DNA of 64,000 bases from Paraspadella gotoi (Eukaryota > Chaetognatha), in contig CM119269.1 in NCBI GenBank assembly GCA_051294375.1, positions 21,375,665 through 21,439,664 on the forward strand, in the 5' to 3' direction. Shown one piece after another: positions 39,715 to 51,136 of the stretch. The position numbers and the translations under genes were made by a program. Each line of letters begins with the position of its first letter. The first letter of the stretch is position 1. Under the pieces are notes generated by a model. That model was not told the origin of the DNA. It saw nothing but the letters and a program-made list of their open reading frames with translations, and searched no databases.

Positions 39715-42700
39715 ATGTTCTTCTCGCGATCTCAGCGCCTTTCGCGGCCAAATTCTCCGATTGCCCTTTTGTTGTTGACTTGTTGGATTAACCGTTTGGC
39801 GGCCGAAACGACCGGAACGCCGGAAACTCTGACGACGCCGACGACGACGCCGACGCCGACGACGACAACGAGGACAACAATCAAGGACATAGAAAGAATC
39901 GTTTTGGCTGCAGTGGAAAGCTCCGACGCGCTATTGGAATGTCCCATCGATTACGGTGAGAAAAATAACTGGAAATACTCAATTAATTTTAATTTACAAA
40001 ACTCGAGCAAGTGTTGACAAAATTAGCGATTTTCTAAACTTATTTGTGAAAGGAGTTCTTTTAATCTCTTCAGATTTTTACACGGACATAGAAACTGTTC
40101 TTCTGAATAGGGCATAGTAACAATGTGTTTTAAACATTCTGAGTGACTTTTTCTTTTCAGTTTGCCCTCGTAACTATATTTTTACGAGTCATAGTCACCA
40201 TACATGGTGACAATTTTACAAGCGCCGGTAAAAAAAATGCTGTCATTTGCAAACCAGTAGTTATTTCATTGATTTTAAAAATTAGTTGAGTAGAAAATAT
40301 TAAAGTAATTTATGTATTCAAATTCTGTATTGATCAGTTAAGATATGCCTTGACAAGGAGTTGAGAAAGTTGGCTTGCAAAATCGTTTCATTTTCCATGT
40401 GTTTTTAAATTCAATTTTTTTTCCAACTTTTAGCATTTTTTTAAACAAAGTATTTATTAAAATATTAACAATATTACTATCCTCAGAAAGCCTTTAAAAA
40501 AATGAAGAGAATGATATATTATGAAAGCTCTAACATAAAAATTAAGCTTCCCAGCCTTGTTTCAATTAAGAGAATTAAAATTGAATTATGTAAAATTTTA
40601 AATCTTTTTTAAAAATATATAACCTGTTTAAATTATTATGACATAAAATATTATTGTTTATATAAGTATCATGAAAGAGCCTGAAAAGAGAAGATTTAAG
40701 ATAGCCAATCACAATTTGATAAAAATCTTAAATTTTATTTTAAATTATCTTAAATTTTTGGAAAGATGTCTCATTTTTGAGTATCCTAATTAAATTAAAG
40801 CTGGGCCAGTTAAATTTTATACTACAGCATTTGTAAGTACGTCATTCTATTTAGATTTGAAAGGGCTTTCAGAAGATAATAATATTAATATTATTTTATT
40901 TCAAATTTCTTCAGAAAACTTACTGAAAGTAAGAGAAAAAAATTGAATCTAAAAAAGTGAGTTGGAAAATGAAACCCGATTTTACAAGCCAACTTTCTCC
41001 ACTCACTGTCAAGTCATATCTTAACTGATCAATATAAAATTTGAACATATAAATTACTTTAATATTTTCTATTCAACTAATTTTTAAAATCAATAAAATA
41101 ACCACTGGTTTGCAAATTACGTCGTTTTTTTTACCGGCGCTTGTAAAATTGTCACCATGTACTTATTACTCGATCACAGTAACTGGGCTTACCATTCTAT
41201 GTTAGTGACTGTTCTTATTACGCAATCATAGTAACTGTGACTGTGACTCTCTTTGTCTAAATGGGGATTCGCCTCAAGCGAGACCAAACTGTTTCCTTAT
41301 TCAAATCGAGTCGGACTGAAAAGCCAGACTCTGATTTTACGAGCAATTCTATTTTTCTGTTGTCATAAAGAAATACAAACAATATCCATAATTAATAATT
41401 CAATACAGATAAAACGGACAAAACAGATATCTCTTTCTCATATTTATATTTATATAAACTGACCCAACTGTTTGTTTACCAGTAATCGTGCAACTTTAAT
41501 AGATATTAGTTAGGACGATCTATTTTTCACAAATGTTTATTTTCTTCTGTTTGTGTTTCGGCTTCGAATCGATGGATCTCATCGTTTCAGTTTTAATCTG
41601 GGGAGCAGGAATCTGTTCGGGTCACTCGTCACAAAGTTCAGAGATCATAAAGATTAAAAAAGGAAGAAGGAAAAACGAGAGAAGAAATCATTATTGTTTT
41701 AAAAATAAACGCTATAATTATATATATATAGTATAAACCAAAGTGGTTAAACATTATACAATTTTTTTTATAGATTTTTCAAAATTATTTTTTTCAGTTA
41801 AAACTATTTTTATTTTTGAGTATAAGGTTTATTTTCAATATGAGAATACTGAGAATACAACAAAAGTATTCTCCGTATTCTTCTATTGAAAATAAACCTT
41901 ATACTCATTAATCATTATACTCCCTGTGCCTGTGATGACGTTTAAATTATTTAATTTTTATTTTGTTACTTTTGTTACAACAGTCTTTATAAGCGTTATA
42001 AACTTGGGACCAACATTGACTCTCTCCTAAAACAACAGTCTCTACGACCCCCTAGGAAACATAATAATAATAATAATTATAAAATAATAATAATAATAAT
42101 AATAATTATAATAATAATAATAATCCCTTCGCTGTTGCAAAACCAATAAACGACCCGTGGGTCAAGAGACCAGCTTACGACGACGACGTTCGGCGCCGAT
42201 CACCGACCTCGGTGATCAACCGTTCACTCAGTCCGACCGAACGCGTTAATTATTCACGTTTCTGGTCACGCGTTTCGCCCCATTTCAGTCACGTGACCCG
42301 AGAAAATTGGCCCCCGCGGCCCCGCGGCCTCGAGGGTGCCGGACCGTCGGTTCCGTGAATTTTCGTGAAAGGGCGGGAAAACAAAGAGAGACAAAAGGGC
42401 ATTAATGGCCCGAATGGCTGCGGATCGACGGAGGGTCGATGACATTGATTGACTGCCGCTGCGGCTCCTGCGGCGGCTGTCGCTGCTGTTTTGTAGTGTA
42501 AGGGAGGTAATGCCCGTTCCTTATCTTTAGAATGAATTAACTTTTCAAATTTTCAAATTAAAACTGCGATTCCTTCGATAAAAATTATATTTTTTATAAT
42601 CGTTGCTCAATGACCCGCTCGCCGTGTGAGTGATTGAAAGAGTGAGATGGTGACAGAGTGACAGAGGGTAATTGTAATAGAGTGAGTGAGAGAGATTTGA

Positions 42701-45700
42701 AAAATTGGAATAAATCTACTTTTTTTTGGGGGGGGGTTGTCTTTTGAAAAAAAATATCTAAAGTCCAAAGTCAGGAACAAGATAGCTTATTTAGTAAATG
42801 AATGGGTAATGTTTACATTCGTAGTACTAATTTCAAAACACGAAATACTAATATATTTTTATCTATACTTTTCAGTCGGCTCCGAATCCAGTTGGACGCG
42901 AATCCCAACTAAAAAAATCGTCGACGAAATTCGCCAATGGCAAAGATTTCAAAGTCGATCTCGAGATCGAAGTGGAAGAAAGGTGATTTTTTGGTATTTT
43001 GAAGGCGGGAAAATTTGAATCGGATCTTTGGGGAGGAAAGGCGCCAAATTTTTATTGAAAGGCGAGAAAATTAGGTTCGTCGGGTAAAGGAAAGGTCGAT
43101 TCGATATAGGTTAGATTAATCTGTTAGTGTTGGTAAGTGAGTTAAGTTGAAGAAATGTCTGGAACATGGTAGAGTACAATTGGTACATATTCGTCTGGTG
43201 AAAGTAAGGGTCATCTGGTATGTGAGATATTGGCAATCTATCTGGTAAAAGGTGGGATTGTCTGAATAAGTAAGTTCGTTCATGTCAAGAGCAACTAAGT
43301 GTAGCTTTAGTGAGGTTAAGTTCAGTCGTGTAAGGTTATTTTGGTGTGGGAAAAATACAATTGAAACGTTCTTTAAAATATTTTATCTTTTCAACGATAT
43401 AGAAGTCAAGTACTCTGGGAGTGACTGTGAGAGAGTATTGATTGATAGCTTACAGGGACTTGCTATCTTGTAAGAGTGTTGGATGCCAAAAACCATCAAA
43501 GCCTGTCTAAAGTCAGCGACGAGATAAATAAACTTTATATTGTTTGTACCAATTTCATAACAAATTCACCCAAATTATTATAGAAAAAGAAAACTGTAAG
43601 TAACTCCAAGTAACATTGACACTAAACTTACCCTTTTTCCCTTGCCCAGCCCCCAGCCAGCTCCACCCCGGAAGTCCTTACTTCCGATCTCTCAGTGACG
43701 ACGACTCGATTTCCCGCTCGATACTCGATCCTCAGTTCGTCAAAGACTTATTCTCTGCGCATGCGCGCCGTCACCTTTTGGGACGCGGGCGTCTACGAGT
43801 GTCGCCGCGGAAATCGAACACGATTCGTGGAACTGCTCGTCGTCGGAAGGCCAAAGTGTCATAGAGGTTCGTTGTGCCACAACTACGTCCACAACTTGTG
43901 GACGTAGTTGTGGGCATTGCCCACTGGGCAAGGTTGTGGAAAAAAAGGTTTGAAAAAAGATGTGGGCAGAACTTTTGGGAAAATTATTCGGTAAATTGTG
44001 GGCAAAGTTTTGAGAAGTCCTTGGTTAAAAATTTAGAGTGAGTACATGCTCAAACGAATATTTAGACATTTTTAAGAATACTTTCAATGGACAAAAAATT
44101 TCTAATATGGCTCTATACCCTAGTAATTAATTTTTTAATATTTATTTATAGATAGGAAAGCCAAAAATTTTTTTTGAATTTTTAAATTTTAAGACCAGAT
44201 TCAGATAGCTCATAAAAAGTTGTCTACACAAAGTATGATTCTGTTTTAAATATTTTTACGATAAGTGTGTCAAAAATAAGAAAACTATAAAAAATCATCA
44301 TCATCATCATCTTTCGATGATTTATCAGTTTTTTTATATTTTCACTTAGAAAACATAAGAATTTTTAAAAGCTGTAATTATATTTCTTGTTTAACTTTTT
44401 ATGCTCTATCAGAAATCAAAAATTTTAAGATTTAAAAAAAATATTTTTGCTCTATATAGTAATATAATATTTTTAATTAGGCGAGTACCCTCAGAAGAAA
44501 GCATTTTTGACAAAAAATATTTTAATACCATAATCTATGGTCATGATAGATTATTTTAACGCTGTATACATTAGCATTTAAATTTCATCGGCTATGATCG
44601 GTTAAGATGTGGACAATTTTGTGGGCAAAGTTTTGTAAAGTATCTTGGAAAAAGTTGTGGGCCACTGGATTCCTGTCTTTGAATGAGTTAATAATAAAAT
44701 TATAAATAAGATCGTCGCTTAATCTTTGGTGCTATGCGGAAACTTAATTTTAATATTACCAATTAAATTTTACTATGAAATATTGATTTTAATTTATCTT
44801 AGTCTTTATATCAAATTCAGGACGCAACGTTGTCGAAGGTTCCAGCAAAAAATTAGCGGCGCTCTGCGAAGCCGAGTACAGCGCCCTCGACGAGACGGAA
44901 GGCGCGCCGTCTACACTGCGGCGCCAACCGTTCGTCACCTTGACGCCGGAAGGCGGCGCCAATTGGACGGCGTCCGGCGCCGAATCCAAATCCTTTTTCG
45001 CGTCGACGGGCGATTCCGGCGTCACGCATCAAGTTTGGATGCAAAGAAGGATGGAGACGTCGGCGAGAGGGAAAACGACGGAGGCAACCTCTGTGAGATG
45101 CAGTCTGGATTTCCCGCGTTGGGCCAAGGGACAATATCCGCCATCTTGTTGGCTAGATTTTCACGACTTTCCGATTCGTAAGTTTTTTCTTATAAATATA
45201 GAATGTCATAATATTTCTTTTTTAAATTTCAATTATTTTCTACGAATTATCATCCAGCAAATTTTTTTTTTTTCGATTTTTGTCGGTCGAAAATTTTAAA
45301 ATAATAATAATATAATCAAGAGTTAGATTGCTTACTTTTGTTTACTTTTCTTATTTCCCATATCTCCCGCCAGATGCGAGAGCGGCGCTAGTGAATCGTG
45401 AGATTTTAAAAGGAAAAGCGCATCAGGTGCATCGATTCGTCGACGTCGTCGCCTTCGAAGGAACGACTCTGGTTATGGACTGTAACATCTCGAATCCTCA
45501 CATGTGGCAGAGGAAAACTAAGACGAGGTATAAATATAAACAAATAAATGTAAATGATACTAAATATAAAAATATAGAAATTGTAGATAAGGCGCTAAGT
45601 GGGCTGAAGATGACTATCCGTAACTTCTATAACCCCCTCTAGCAGCCATGGAACGGGTCCCTGGGCTTGGAATTAAGAACCGGGATGGGATTGAACCCGG

Positions 45701-48700
45701 TACCTAGTGGTCATGAGCTGATGGCTTTACTCAATGAGCCACCGCGTCACAACTGAAAGTGTCATGCTTATAGGAGAGGTGAACCTTGGCAATGCCCGAC
45801 TACAAAATCGGAATTGTTCGATCAGGAAAATAGGTTTTTTTTTTGCTTCGACAATATTCAAAATTTCAAAATAATTGACAAAACTTCACAGCTGTTCATT
45901 TAACCAACCTGGCCTAAATTTTAAACTTTTACAGATTCTAATAAATATTTAATCTGTTTAAAAACATTTTAAAATTTGAAATATAATTGAATGTAAGTCA
46001 AAGGTAACATGGAACTTTTATCTCGTTTAGCATGCACCGAATAACATTCATAAACACTAATTAATTCTAATAATAACATTTATCATTAACTACCACAACA
46101 GAGGTTGGGACGATCTTTTCATCGACGACGCCCTCGTCGCCGACTCGGATCTTCCTCCATCCAAATTCCACATCCTCCACCTGCCCGTCCACAACCTCTA
46201 CCGACTCACCATCCCTGTCGCTTCTTTCAACGACGCCGGCGTCTACACTTGCATGGCGGCGACGACGCCCGGCCGACCGACCGACGCCGCCCACGCTACA
46301 GTCGCCATCTACAACGTGATGGTAGTCGGGAAACCGCAATGCCATCTACCGTACAACGCGACGCAGCGATTGATGGACGTGGCGCGTCTGGGGAGAACGA
46401 TGAGAAATTCTTATCTACGGATGGGACTAGTACCGGAAGAGATGGAGGTAGGGTGAAGGGAAGGGACGGAGGGACGGAGGGATTAACGGACTGACTAACT
46501 GAAGGTCGGACTGAGGAATTACTGACGGACTGACTGACTGACGACAATCCCGATCAAACGAGATTTGATTTCTCATGCATTAATTTTTTTTAGCGAAGGA
46601 AAAAAAAAAACTGGTTGATCGAGATTTTTATTTTTAACGGAAATGGCGGGGAGACATAATAACTGACTTATGTCTATTACTGATTGGCTCATCGTTATTT
46701 ACTAACTCGTTAATTAATTAATTAATTCAATTCATTCCAATCAATTTATTCAATTCCATTAAGTTTTTTTTCTCCATTAATTCCATTAAATACATCTCAT
46801 TAATTTGATTCCTTTTATTCAATTCAATCAAATCATTCCATTCAATTCATTATAATCATTCCATTCAATTCATTCAGCTGCAAATCGTGTTGTCAAAGAT
46901 TAAAACTTTTCATACTTGTTCAGGAAGCGAAATGCAGCGTCCGCTACGAGCAAGTCGAGTCCTGGTTGACGAAACCTCTCATCTCTTGGCATCGAGGGAC
47001 GGACGTCTACTACGAAGGCATCACCACAGACGTCGACGGGGAGTTGGACGTCGCCTTTAGGATCAGGCCGAAGGATGTCGGCTTCAGGGATCTGGAATGC
47101 GTGGTGAGTGGGGACTTGATTGGTTGATTGCTTTGGTTGATTGATTGATTGATTTATTTATGCATTGATTCATTGATATATTCATTGATTGATTGATTAA
47201 TTTATTTAATATATATGTCCATCAATCGTTTAATTACACCGATTAATTATTTAAATCTATCAAAAGGCGTTTGATCATACAATTAATAGATTTAATACAA
47301 CCAATCAAAAAGATCAGTCATTCAATCAATCAATCAGTCTCCTAATGCTTAATAAATTAATTTATAGATCCATGAATTAATTTGAAATAATGATTACCCC
47401 GTACATAAAAAGGTCGAGCACCGCAGCCTGGTGCCTTACCCATCGGATCAGCGCCACAACAGCTGCAGCATTCCCTTATCCCGTCAACGGTTCGCCCCCG
47501 TCGTGGAAGAGCGTCTCGGCCTCTTGCGAAGAGCGGGTGAGGTCGAACTTACCTGCGTCGCCGTCGGAAATCCGCTGCCGAAGATCGATTGGCGAATCGA
47601 CGGGGTTGGAAGGGCGGAAGGTAAGGCGGCGGAAGGTGAGGCACGGGGGGGGTGATTATTTGGCGTGATTGGGGGGTGGGTGGATTGTATGGCATGTAGA
47701 ATGTGTCGCTTTGTGACGGCGGTTGAGTATTGAAGAAAAAGATTTCAGTCATCAAAATTAAAACTGTTTGAACTGTTTTTTACGAATTATTACTCTATAC
47801 TGTTAAAACAATCTCTTGCAGGTTTTCAATTTAAATTTAACATTATTATTTTCTATGGTCAAACGTAGCTATTTTATTTACCATACAAATAAAAACAGAC
47901 ATCATCCCTAAAAAAATGAAATTAGTATTAAAAAATAACCTAAAATATACAACAATACCCACTTGCTCTCTGTCAAAAACTCATATTTACATATTACATT
48001 CTACATACATACATACATACATACATACATACATACATACATACATTGAAACATTCTTTGAAATATTTTCCACTTCATTGATAGGGAAGCCAGGTACTCT
48101 GGGAGTAAATAAACGGGACTGTGAGAGAGTCTTGATTGAAAGCTTGCAGGGACCTGCTATGTAATTATCTTGTAAGAGTGATGGAGGCCTTAAACCACCA
48201 AAGCCTGTCCAAAGTCAGGGGCAAGATAGCTTATTTATTAAATGAATGGATAATTTTTATATTGGTTGTACCAATTTCATACCATAATAATTTTGAAATA
48301 AATCATAACTCTTTTCCTTTCCCCGACTCTCACAGGAGTTCACCTTCTCACGGATTCTTTCGACGGATCACAAATCACTTCACGCCTTCGTCTCACCGCC
48401 TCCGCCGTCGCCTCGGCTCACGGCGACACCGTCACCTTCTCGTGCCACGCTGCCAACGCCCTCGGCCGGGACGTCCAGGACATCCGGGTCGATTTCCGAG
48501 AAAAGCCTTCATCCTCCTCTTTCACCTTCTCCTCCTCCTCCTCTTGGTATTGGCTGGCCGGCGGCGTCTCCGCCGCTGCGCTGCTGGCCGCCGTCGCCGC
48601 CGTCGCCTTCTGCTGCCGCGCTCGATCGAGAACGAGGCGAGCAGACGACGATGCGGGAAATTACGATAAAATGGACGAATCGATCGTAGTGCGAGCGCCG

Positions 48701-48748
48701 GACGAAGAAGGGGGGAGAGTGCCGGAAATGGAGTGGGATCATTTGTGA
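39715..48748 (+). CDS. Type I membrane receptor with about five Ig-like domains (9 exons, 740 aa)
   Basis: Probably a cell-surface adhesion or recognition receptor. Exons: 39715-39955, 42876-42982, 43650-43866, 44821-45177, 45374-45527, 46102-46447, 46924-47103, 47413-47620 and 48336-48748. All are GT-AG with matching phases and total 741 codons with the TGA. Residues ~1-31 are a signal peptide, followed by a Thr/Pro-rich linker. Ig1 is ~62-178 (LLECP; WDAGVYEC). A cysteine-containing Ig-like or C2-like region is ~183-315 (LAALCEAEY; SVRCSLDFP). Ig3 is ~330-435 (TTLVMDCNIS; FNDAGVYTC). A fourth, less regular domain is ~436-550 (KCSVRYEQV; LISWHRG; DLECVVEH). A clear I-set Ig5 is ~565-660 (VELTCVAVGNPLPKIDW; VTFSCHAANALG). 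The membrane segment is ~674-697 (WYWLAGGVSAAALLAAVAAV). The short acidic tail has one Tyr (NYDKMD) and ends WDHL. No kinase or TIR domain is present. The exon 8 donor could instead be at 47635. Confidence 0.88.
40201..41162. mobile_element. Foldback / MITE-like element in Ig gene intron 1
   Basis: The arms 40201-40440 and 40920-41162 are inverted copies of each other (outer ends TACATGGTGACAATTTTACA and its complement; inner parts include ATTGATCAGTTAAGATATG). They flank ~480 bp of unrelated AT-rich DNA. No transposase. Target duplications were not determined. Confidence 0.65.
41818..41906. repeat. Long near-perfect hairpin
   Basis: The outer arms 41818-41840 and 41884-41906 are a perfect 23-bp inverted repeat. 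The pairing continues inward almost unbroken (AGAATACTGAGAATAC with GTATTCTCCGTATTCT) to a 7-base loop AACAAAA at about 41859-41865. This could be a tiny MITE or a source of a hairpin RNA. It sits in intron 1 of the Ig gene. Confidence 0.7.
42060..42125. repeat. AAT microsatellite
   Basis: An AATAATAAT run with short breaks, just upstream of the CG-rich block. Confidence 0.85.
42140..42500. promoter_or_regulatory. CG-rich block in Ig gene intron 1, possible internal promoter
   Basis: About 360 bp of GC- and CG-rich sequence stands out in an AT-rich intron and is not an exon in any frame I can join. It contains a palindromic E-box GTCACGTGAC (42288-42297), an E2F-like GGCGGGAAAA (42372-42381) and other GC-rich motifs. 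It lies 400-700 bp upstream of exon 2. It could be an alternative promoter, an enhancer, or an old 5' exon. Function is inference. Confidence 0.35.
43361..43560 (+). repeat. Dispersed repeat R1, in Ig gene intron 2
   Basis: A diverged R1 copy (GTACTCTGGGAGTGACTGTG; TTGTAAGAGTG) ending about 90 bp before exon 3. A right-end R1 fragment also lies at 42750-42842, directly upstream of exon 2. Confidence 0.55.
43877..43913. repeat. Perfect 18-bp palindrome just after an exon donor
   Basis: 18-bp arms, CCACAACTACGTCCACAA and its exact complement, are separated by a single C. The hairpin begins ten bases after the exon 3 splice donor of the Ig gene (GT at 43867). Confidence 0.9.
44030..44480 (-). 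repeat. R2 repeat in Ig gene intron 3
   Basis: A minus-orientation copy of R2 with the same landmarks (complement of TACTTTGTGTAGACAACTTT) and the ATC microsatellite. Short repeats of TGTGGGCAAAGTTTTG flank it at about 43998 and 44620, suggesting it inserted into another repeat. Confidence 0.55.
45640..45812 (-). repeat. SINE-like repeat family 2 in Ig gene intron 5
   Basis: The minus strand reads GTGGCTCATTGAGTAAAGC (A box region) and GGGTTCAATCCCATCCC (B box), about 45 bp apart as in a tRNA gene, with a conserved tail matching 300-384. Orientation is opposite to the host gene. Confidence 0.55.
48045..48290 (+). repeat. Dispersed repeat R1 in Ig gene intron 8
   Basis: The most complete plus-strand R1 copy, preceded by an ATAC microsatellite (48003-48045) and ending 45 bp before the last exon. 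Confidence 0.6.
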
Positions 48749-49038
48749 GAGGGAGTGGAACAGGGGATCATTTGCGAGAGGGAGAGGGAGTGGAAGAGGG
48801 GATCATTTACGAGAGGGAGAGGGAGTGGAAGAGGGGATCAGGATGGGGTCAGGAAAGGAGGGGGAGGAGAAGGGGTCAGGAAGAAGCCTGAATGAAGATT
48901 CGGCCGTATTTTCCAAAAGCGTTCCATTTTTGGTTTAATTTCGGATTTTTAAGTTTTTAGGTTTAAAAATTAGGTTAAAAGTATTAGAGATTTATTTAGG
49001 GATTGTGTTATTGATATTTTATAAATGATAAGCGATGG

Positions 49039-49044
49039 AATAAA
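49039..49044 (+). terminator. Likely poly(A) signal of the Ig receptor gene
   Basis: AATAAA about 290 bp after the stop codon, the first canonical signal downstream. The oppositely oriented ankyrin-SOCS gene ends about 840 bp further on. Confidence 0.45.
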
Positions 49045-49657
49045 ATTGATATTGTGAATTATGAACAGAAATGGGGCGCTTTTGAAAAATGGTGCCAAAA
49101 CTTTTTTGACTGATAACAGTGTGATTTCCTATTTGTGATTAAATCTCTTAGAAAATTGTTAGTTGCGGGCTGTTTTACATAAAGAATAATTGAAATTACT
49201 TTGTCTTTTAATCCTACGAACAGCATCGGTATTTACTGTACTCGCATCATGATACAATGTATTTAAGTTTTGAGTATATACTACAACGAAAGTATTTTTT
49301 AATCAACAGTATTTTTGACGCTTATGACGCTTAAAAACTCATTACGAATTAACATAAATCAATTTTTTTAAATTTTTTTAATGAAAATTATGAACAAATT
49401 ATTTTCATTTGGCTTCTTAGAAAATCGTTAAACTACTCATTTTAATTTGGAAGAACCCATTTGGAAGAACCCATTTGGAAGAACCCATTTCCGATTTTAC
49501 TTTGATTCATTCGATTTAATTTTATATTTTTTTGTCCCATTATTTATTCATTAATCCATCTCTCGCTTTTAATTCCTGTGTACATTCATTTTTGTACTAT
49601 AATTGTCATTTCATCCATAGATTTTTAGATTTACGTTGAATGAATGCAAAATTACAT

Positions 49658-49663
49658 TTTATT
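49658..49663 (-). terminator. Possible poly(A) signal of the ankyrin-SOCS gene
   Basis: AATAAA on the minus strand about 220 bp beyond the stop at 49881. A second candidate is at 49543-49548. Confidence 0.35.
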
Positions 49664-49880
49664 GCGTGAAGCGAAAATTTGGTCTTATAATAAATTCAGG
49701 AATGTAGCTAACGACTTTTCAGCTTTCGAATTAATTATAACGGATCAAAACTTTAATATAATTCATTAATTTTCAAAATTTCACACATGGAAATCGGACC
49801 CAAAAGAAAAGTTGGAATAAATAGTTCAAATATATCAGGCCAAAAAAAAAGAAAAAAAAGAAAAAAGAAAAAAAGTTGTA

Positions 49881-51105
49881 TCACTCTGGGTCGTTGTATT
49901 TGGTTGGATCAAGCTTTAGCCAAGCTTTGATTGGATCTGGAACGGGCAAGCGTTCAACTCGAGACCAAATCGCTTCTCTCTGTCCTCGACTTCCGTCCGA
50001 CGCCTGAGTTTGAATGAATGAATGAATGAATGAATTTTCTAAGTTGTGATACCAATATTATTTTTACGGGCGAAATAAAGATATAAAACACATAAAATTG
50101 CTTTGAATAAATAACCTGAAAAACAACAATTTCAGTTGTACTTTATTAATTGTACTTAGTAGATTTATGCATTTAAATACACTGACCACATCTGAAATTA
50201 CTTGTTTGCGCATTGTTAAAAAATATTTTAATAATAATTAAAATATACTAATTAAACAAATCAAAACCTGACCTGCACGACACGAAGAATGCGGCGCCTA
50301 ATTGCGGCGCGCGTAAGGAGCCAAAGCGATGGCGGCGCCGACGATTCCATTTCTAAGAAATCGCGGATTCGAAGGAGAGCGGCGCCTTCTTCGGGCGTCG
50401 TACGTCGAGGGGAATCTGTATGTGGTTTAGTATTCTATATATTATACAATATACATATTAATATGTAGAATTTTTGTAGAAAATAAGAGGGAACCAGAGT
50501 GTGGCTTGGAGTGAGAGAAAATAAGAGAGAGAAAGAAAAAAAAGAAAGACTGACTGACTGACCTCGCGCCAACAAAAGCCAAGAATGAAACAAACAAACA
50601 AAAGAAAAACGAAATTATTTGTTTCTACAACGATTAAAAAAACAAAAAACAAATCGTTGTAAAAACAAATAATTTCGTTTTTCTTTTCGCTAATTCGCTC
50701 ATACACAACGAAATGAAAGGATTAATAAACTAACTTCAACAATGAAACTCTTTTCCTCTCACCTTCATTCGCCTCCTCTTCCTCTTCCGGCGGCTGCATC
50801 TCCACCTTCCTGATCCCGGCCGCCAATTCCGGCCGCCAGTCTCGGTCGCCGGAGAGTCGGTATCCGCATTGGATGAGCAGCCGGACGTTGTGTTCGTCGA
50901 AGTGTCGGATGAGGAAAGAGAGTGGGGATCCTTTGAGTCGATCGAGGTGGGAGGGAGAGGGGAGGAACCTGAAGGGAAGGGGAAGGGGAAGGGGAAGTGG
51001 GGGGAAGGGGAAGTGGGGGGAATGGAAAGTTTAAAAACTCTATACTGAAATAACTGATGGAGACAAACGAATTACGTATTATTTTGACCTAACACACTCT
51101 TTATT

Positions 51106-51136
<31 letters not shown>

